The notes under the pieces: model-generated | The model's database searches: none | Told to the model about the DNA's origin: nothing | The model's input: only the letters and a program-made list of their open reading frames with translations | NCBI RefSeq assembly: GCF_026626635.1 | Contig: NZ_JAPNKA010000001.1 | Span: 1,178,001 to 1,242,000, forward strand | Length of the DNA: 64,000 nucleotides | Direction of reading: 5' to 3' | DNA from: Archangium lansingense | GTDB lineage: Bacteria; Myxococcota; Myxococcia; Myxococcales; Myxococcaceae | Shown here: positions 59,646 to 64,000 of the stretch, piece by piece | Numbering within the stretch: position 1 is the stretch's first letter | Layout of the letters: every line of letters begins with the position of its first letter | Program-made: the position numbers and the translations under genes

Positions 59646-62600
59646 ATGAAGAACGGACTCTTCAAGAAGTTGCTTTCGGCGGCGCTGTGCACGCTGGCCC
59701 TCGGTTCGACGGCGGCGCTGGCCGAGCCGGATACGTTCGGCCTGGGCACCGGGCGCAACGGCACGCTCACGGTGTCGACCGCCGGTACCAACTGGATCAA
59801 CAGCTATGCCCCGGTGACGGGGCCGCTGGCCTCGGGGGACACCGTCATCCCGGTGGGCACGTGCACGGGTGAGGCGTCCTGCTTCGCGGCGGGGGACCTG
59901 GTGCTGGTGCTCCAGACGACGGGCCTGGTGCCCGAGCCCGCCTCCGGTGACACCACCCTGCTCGACCTCAACACCCGGTACAAGGAGGTGGGCCGCTGGG
60001 AGTTCGCGCGGCTGGCCTCCGTGACGCCGACGGCGATGACGCTGACGGCGCCGCTCGTCTACGACTACGCCGCCAACGTGACCCAGGTCATCCGGGTGCC
60101 TGAGTACACGGGCGTCACCATCAACGCGACCCGCAGCATCACCGCGCCCTCGTGGAACGGGAGCACGGGGGGCGTCATCGCCTTCCTGGCCCAGCAGACT
60201 TTCACCAACAATGGAACCGTCAACGCGAACTCCATCGGGTTCCGCGGAGGCCGGTTCGTCGACGACGGCAGCGGCGATGCGGGCTGCCTGGAGACGGAGC
60301 TGGACAAGTCTGCTCCCCAGGGCGCGCAGAAGGGCGAGGGTCTGGCCTTCACCCGCTACGGAGACACGCACACCGGGCGTGGCAACGTGGCCAACGGTGG
60401 TGGCGGTGGCGTCTGCTCCAAGTCCGGTGGTGGTGGCGGCGGCAATGGTGGCGCGGGTGGTAATGGCGGCAACTCGGGTGATGGCAACAGGCCCGTGGGC
60501 GGCCTGGGTGGCGCGGCGGTTGATGGCACCTTCTTCGCTCGCCTCACGCTCGGCGGTGGCGGTGGCGCGGGCCACGGGGACTCTGGAAGCAATGTGACGG
60601 GAGGCCGGGGCGGTGGCATCGTCTTCATCCGTGCCAACCAGCTCACCGGGACGGGCAGCATCTCCTCGGGTGGTGAGTCCGTCAGTGTGGCCGCGAGCGA
60701 TGCCTCCAGCGGCGGTGGCGCGGGCGGTACGCTCTATCTGCGCTTCGCCACGTCGGCCGCGTGCAATGCCAACAGCGTGTCGGCGAGAGGTGGCATCGGT
60801 GGCAACTCGGGCCTTGTCCAGGTCGGGCCGGGCGGCGGTGGTGGCGGTGGCCGCATCCTCTTCCAGTCGGCGAGTGGTACCTGCAACATCGGTCTCTCCA
60901 ACGTCAACGGTGCCGCCGCGGGCACGCAGCAGGATACGGGGGCGCCGGGGGGCGGCACCTACGGCGCGCAGCAGGGAGCGGTGGGTGTCTTCGGTCGGCT
61001 GAACACGGGCTTCCCCGTCTCGCTGCCGGCTCCCACGGTGAGCGAGCCGGCCAACAACACCTCGACCAGCAACCGCCGGCCCGACATCCGGGGCACGGCC
61101 CAGCCCAACTCCACGGTCGTTATCTACCTGGATGGCGTCGAGGTGGGCCGGACGACGTCCAACTCTTCCGGCACCTATGTCTTCTCCCCGCCCGCGGACC
61201 TGGCCGAGAAGACCTATACGGTGCAGGCGGCCATCGAGGTGGATGGCGTGCAGAGCCCCAAGAGCGCGGCCAACACCTTCACCGTGGACGTCACGAAGCC
61301 GGACACCTCCATCGTCACGGGCCCGCCTGCGAGCACCAACGCGACGAGCGCTACGTTCGACTTCAACGCGAGCGAGACGGGCGTGCGGTACGAGTGCAGC
61401 CTGAACGGCGCTCCCTTCACCTCCTGTCAGGACCCGGAGACCTTCTCCGGTCTCACCGAGCGCTCGCACACCCTGCAGGTGCGGGCCATTGACGCCGCGG
61501 GGAACGTGGATGACACCCCGGCCAGCCACACCTGGACGGTGGACCTCACGGCGCCGAATACCCGCATCGTCGCGAACCCCCCGAGCCGCACCAACGCGAC
61601 GAGCGCCACGTTCGACTTCGACGTGGAGGTGGCGGAGGCGGGCGTGACGTATGAGTGCCGCCTGGATGGCGGTGCCTTCGCCGCGTGCACGGACCCGGTG
61701 ACCTTCAACGGGCTGACGGAGAAGTCATACACCCTGGAGGTGCGCGCTGTGGACGCCTTGGGCAACGTGGACCCGTCTCCGGCCAGCTACACCTGGATGG
61801 TGGACCTCACGCCGCCCAATACCGTCATCGTCTCGGGTCCGCCGAACCGCACCAACGCGACGAGCGCCACGTTCGACTTCGACGTGGAGGTGGCGGACGT
61901 GGGCGTGACGTACGAGTGCAACCTGGATGGCGCTGGCTTCACGGCGTGCACGGACCCGGTGACCTTCACCGGGCTGACGGAGAAGTCGTACACCCTGGAG
62001 GTGCGCGCGCGGGATGGCGCGGGCAATGTGGACCTGACTCCCGCCAGCTACACCTGGACGGTGGATCTCACGCCGCCGGACACCACCATCGTCTCGGGCC
62101 CGCCGGCCTCCACCAGCTCGACGAGCGCCGCGTTCGACTTCAGCTCGGAGGCGGGTGCCACCTACGTGTGCCGGCTGGAGGGCGCCATGTCCTTCACTCC
62201 GTGCTCGGACCCCGAGACCTTCACGGGCCTGGGTGATGGGGAACACCGGCTCGAGGTGAGTGCGGTGGATGTCGCGGGCAACATGGACCCGACCCCGGCG
62301 GTCTACACCTGGACGGTGGATACCGCGCCGCCGGACACCACCATCGTCTCGGGCCCGGTGCTGCTCGGCAACTCGCCGGACGCGACGTTCGATTTCAGCG
62401 CGGAGGTGGGCGCGACGTTCGAGTGCAGCCTGGACGGCGGTGCCTTCGTCGCGTGCACGGACCCGGTGACCTTCACGGGCCTGGGTCAGGGGGATCACAC
62501 CCTGCAGGTGCGTGCGCGGGATGCCGCTGGCAACGTGGACCCGACTCCCGCCAGCTACACCTGGACGGTGGATCTCACCCCGCCTGTGGCGCCCGGCGTG

Positions 62601-63236
62601 GCGAGCCCGGAGCAGAACGGCATCGTGGACACCCTCACTCCGGCCATCACCGGCTCGGCGGAGCCCAACAGCACCGTCACCATCATCATCGACGGCCAGG
62701 TGGTGGGCACCGTCCAGACGGATGCGGCCGGCAACTGGAGCTACACGCCCACCACGCCGCTGACGACGGGCCCGCACCAGGTGCAGGTCAGTGCCACGGA
62801 CGAGGCTGGCAACGTCAGCACCACCACGGATCCGCGCGACTTCACCATCGTTCAGGACACCTCGGCGCCGGAGACGACCATCACCTCTGGCCCGTCGGGC
62901 ACCACCTCGGAGCGGAGCGCGACGTTCACGCTCGAGTCGAACGAGCCGGGTGTCACCTTCGAGTGCAGCCTGGACGGCGGCGCCTACATGCCGTGCACGT
63001 CGCCGGTGACCTTCTCCGACCTGGCCGAGGGCGAGCACACCCTGCAGGTGCGCGCCCGTGATGCCGCTGGCAACGTGGACGCCACCCCGGCCACTCGCAC
63101 TTGGACCGTGTCGGGCGGGGACATCGCCTTCCTGGGTGATGGTGTCGGCTGCTCGGCCACGGGCGGTGACGCCTCGCTGCTGGTGCTGGGCCTGGGCACG
63201 TTCCTCACGCTGGCTCGCCGCCGCCGTCGGAGCTGA
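59646..63236 (+). CDS. Large secreted adhesin with Ig-like repeats and MYXO-CTERM-like end
   Basis: A 1196-residue protein. Signal peptide: SAALCTLALGSTAALA. Residues ~30-460 contain a Gly-rich, beta-helix-like part (GGGGGAGHGDSG-type runs). Residues ~470-1160 hold seven to eight Ig-like repeats of ~90 residues with the recurring C-x(2)-DGGAF-x(2)-C and Y-T-W-T-V-D elements. The end, GVGCSATGGDASLLVLGLGT plus a run of five Arg, has the Cys, membrane helix and basic tail of a MYXO-CTERM sorting signal. The repeats resemble gliding-motility protein AgmC, but the gene is much shorter. It probably functions at the cell surface, together with the OmpA protein. Confidence 0.75.
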   Translation: MKNGLFKKLLSAALCTLALGSTAALAEPDTFGLGTGRNGTLTVSTAGTNWINSYAPVTGPLASGDTVIPVGTCTGEASCFAAGDLVLVLQTTGLVPEPASGDTTLLDLNTRYKEVGRWEFARLASVTPTAMTLTAPLVYDYAANVTQVIRVPEYTGVTINATRSITAPSWNGSTGGVIAFLAQQTFTNNGTVNANSIGFRGGRFVDDGSGDAGCLETELDKSAPQGAQKGEGLAFTRYGDTHTGRGNVANGGGGGVCSKSGGGGGGNGGAGGNGGNSGDGNRPVGGLGGAAVDGTFFARLTLGGGGGAGHGDSGSNVTGGRGGGIVFIRANQLTGTGSISSGGESVSVAASDASSGGGAGGTLYLRFATSAACNANSVSARGGIGGNSGLVQVGPGGGGGGGRILFQSASGTCNIGLSNVNGAAAGTQQDTGAPGGGTYGAQQGAVGVFGRLNTGFPVSLPAPTVSEPANNTSTSNRRPDIRGTAQPNSTVVIYLDGVEVGRTTSNSSGTYVFSPPADLAEKTYTVQAAIEVDGVQSPKSAANTFTVDVTKPDTSIVTGPPASTNATSATFDFNASETGVRYECSLNGAPFTSCQDPETFSGLTERSHTLQVRAIDAAGNVDDTPASHTWTVDLTAPNTRIVANPPSRTNATSATFDFDVEVAEAGVTYECRLDGGAFAACTDPVTFNGLTEKSYTLEVRAVDALGNVDPSPASYTWMVDLTPPNTVIVSGPPNRTNATSATFDFDVEVADVGVTYECNLDGAGFTACTDPVTFTGLTEKSYTLEVRARDGAGNVDLTPASYTWTVDLTPPDTTIVSGPPASTSSTSAAFDFSSEAGATYVCRLEGAMSFTPCSDPETFTGLGDGEHRLEVSAVDVAGNMDPTPAVYTWTVDTAPPDTTIVSGPVLLGNSPDATFDFSAEVGATFECSLDGGAFVACTDPVTFTGLGQGDHTLQVRARDAAGNVDPTPASYTWTVDLTPPVAPGVASPEQNGIVDTLTPAITGSAEPNSTVTIIIDGQVVGTVQTDAAGNWSYTPTTPLTTGPHQVQVSATDEAGNVSTTTDPRDFTIVQDTSAPETTITSGPSGTTSERSATFTLESNEPGVTFECSLDGGAYMPCTSPVTFSDLAEGEHTLQVRARDAAGNVDATPATRTWTVSGGDIAFLGDGVGCSATGGDASLLVLGLGTFLTLARRRRRS

Positions 63237-63257
63237 CCTCTCAAGTGTCGTGAATCG

Positions 63258-63301
63258 GGCCGGGCTCCCCTCTCTTCGCGGAGGCGGGGCCCGGCCTTTT
63301 T
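63258..63301 (+). terminator. Intrinsic terminator of the OmpA/adhesin operon
   Basis: GGCCGGGCTCCCC (63258-63270) pairs with GGGGCCCGGCC (63286-63296), followed by five T residues. It lies 22 bases after the adhesin stop and just before the convergent kinase gene. Confidence 0.75.
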
Positions 63302-63308
63302 CATGGGC

Positions 63309-64000
63309 TCAGTGCACCTGTTGGGACGAGCCCGTGGCGGGGCGTGGATCCGGCGGTGTGGGGTTGGCCGCCGACAGCAGCGGGAGGGCCACGTAGAAGG
63401 TGGCGCCCCGGCCTACCTCGCTCTCCACCCAGATGCGGCCACCGTGGCGCTCGACGATGTCGCGGCTGATGTAGAGGCCCAGCCCCAGCCCTCCGTAGGA
63501 CGTGACGGAGACGTTCCGGGCGCGGAAGTAGCGCTCGAAGAGCTGCTCCTGCTGGTCGCGGGGAATGCCAATGCCCTCGTCCGCCACGGACAGCAGCGCG
63601 AAGTCGCCGCGCACGTCCAGCGTCACGCGCACGGTGCTGTCCGCGGGGCTGTACTTGAGGGCGTTCTCCAGCAGGTTGGCGAAGACCTGCTCCAGCCGGT
63701 ACGGGTCTCCGCGGATGCGCACGGACTCGGCCGGGTGTGAGTAGTCGATGCGGTGCTGGCCGCGCTCGGAGTCCATGCTGGTCAGCGCGCGCTCCACAAT
63801 TGCCTCCTGCCGCGTGGGCTCGAAATGCAGCGCGAGCCGGCCAGCCTCGATGCGCGAGGCATCCAGCAAGTCATTGATGAGTGCCGCCAGCCGGACCAGG
63901 TGCTGGCGCGCATGGCGCAGCAGGGTGGGGTCCACGGGCTCCTTGCGCTCCAGCCGGCGCTCCAGGCTGGCCAGCCGCAGCGACAGTGGGGTGAGCGGCG
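63309..64000 (-). CDS. Sensor histidine kinase, C-terminal part (runs off window)
   Basis: The frame remains open to base 64000, so the N-terminus is missing. Visible are the end of the H-box helix (LTPLSLRLASLERRLER), the dimerisation helix (LVRLAALINDLLDASRIEAG) and an HATPase domain with VFANLLENALKYSPADS (N box), DEGIGIPRDQQEQLFERYF and GGLGLGLYISRDIVERHGG (G boxes). It phosphorylates an unidentified response regulator. It is convergent with the adhesin operon across a terminator. Confidence 0.85.
   Translation of the reverse strand, partial: PLTPLSLRLASLERRLERKEPVDPTLLRHARQHLVRLAALINDLLDASRIEAGRLALHFEPTRQEAIVERALTSMDSERGQHRIDYSHPAESVRIRGDPYRLEQVFANLLENALKYSPADSTVRVTLDVRGDFALLSVADEGIGIPRDQQEQLFERYFRARNVSVTSYGGLGLGLYISRDIVERHGGRIWVESEVGRGATFYVALPLLSAANPTPPDPRPATGSSQQVH

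Noticed and set aside
57711..61529. A 1272-codon open frame on the minus strand
   Set aside because: It lies antisense to the OmpA and adhesin genes, is a low-complexity Arg/His/Ala shadow produced by third-position GC bias, and has no domain or ribosome site.

Overview
The window is high-GC DNA, almost certainly from a myxobacterium of the suborder Cystobacterineae (Archangium/Cystobacter/Hyalangium/Myxococcus type). The strongest evidence is a complete pomY-pomZ-pomX cell-division positioning operon (34579-38398) whose functional residues sit at the numbering published for Myxococcus xanthus. Supporting evidence is two SitA-type lipoprotein toxin genes with downstream immunity candidates, a MYXO-CTERM-like surface protein, a sigma-54 enhancer-binding protein and abundant two-component kinases.

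Layout. 1-3.7 kb: end of a TonB-dependent receptor, a lipoprotein toxin/immunity pair, a broken AraC copy, a TPR protein and a small lipoprotein. 3.7-9.4 kb: a scarred accessory region with IS91-type transposase remnants, a LodA fragment beside a catalase-like gene, a lanthipeptide precursor with a truncated second leader, a BP74-like protein, thioredoxin, and an aminotransferase that lost its N-terminus to an IS remnant and carries Thr where the PLP lysine should be. 9.4-20.5 kb: an unusual cluster with two cell-wall-hydrolase-like proteins on the minus strand, facing an operon of a duplicated glycine-zipper protein, a zinc peptidase, a large unknown protein, a Pro-rich protein and an amidohydrolase, with a sigma-54 regulator convergent to it. 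Three of these proteins carry a short RW-[IV]-R-x-G-type motif, and paired 14-bp palindromes precede both halves of the glycine-zipper gene. This is the best candidate for an undescribed system. A CARDB-domain protein follows.

20.5-32 kb: an IS graveyard. A transposase remnant, its 500-bp direct copy, an inverted copy and further shards sit at the edges of broken genes: a toxin C-terminal domain, a CPBP protease, a TPR-kinase tail and a DUF1254 protein. Among them are an intact pore-forming-toxin-like gene, a WD40 protein, a DUF1993 protein, the full-length AraC regulator and a fatty-acid desaturase.

32-64 kb: ordinary chromosomal backbone. It holds an XRE regulator, a kinase-tail-like protein, pomYZX with a terminator, two ferritin-like proteins, DUF924, TspO, an ABC ATPase with a permease/M1-aminopeptidase fusion, an MBL hydrolase, an Mrr-like nuclease fragment with its partner, an M50 protease, an S9-like lipoprotein hydrolase, a methyltransferase/Nudix-like fusion, a second SitA-type toxin/immunity pair, a sensor kinase, an OmpA/TSP3 protein, a 1196-residue Ig-repeat adhesin, a terminator, and a kinase running off the right edge.

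I saw no rRNA, tRNA or CRISPR array. Very long reading frames antisense to genes are high-GC shadows and are left out. All family assignments are from reading the sequence; no database search was run.
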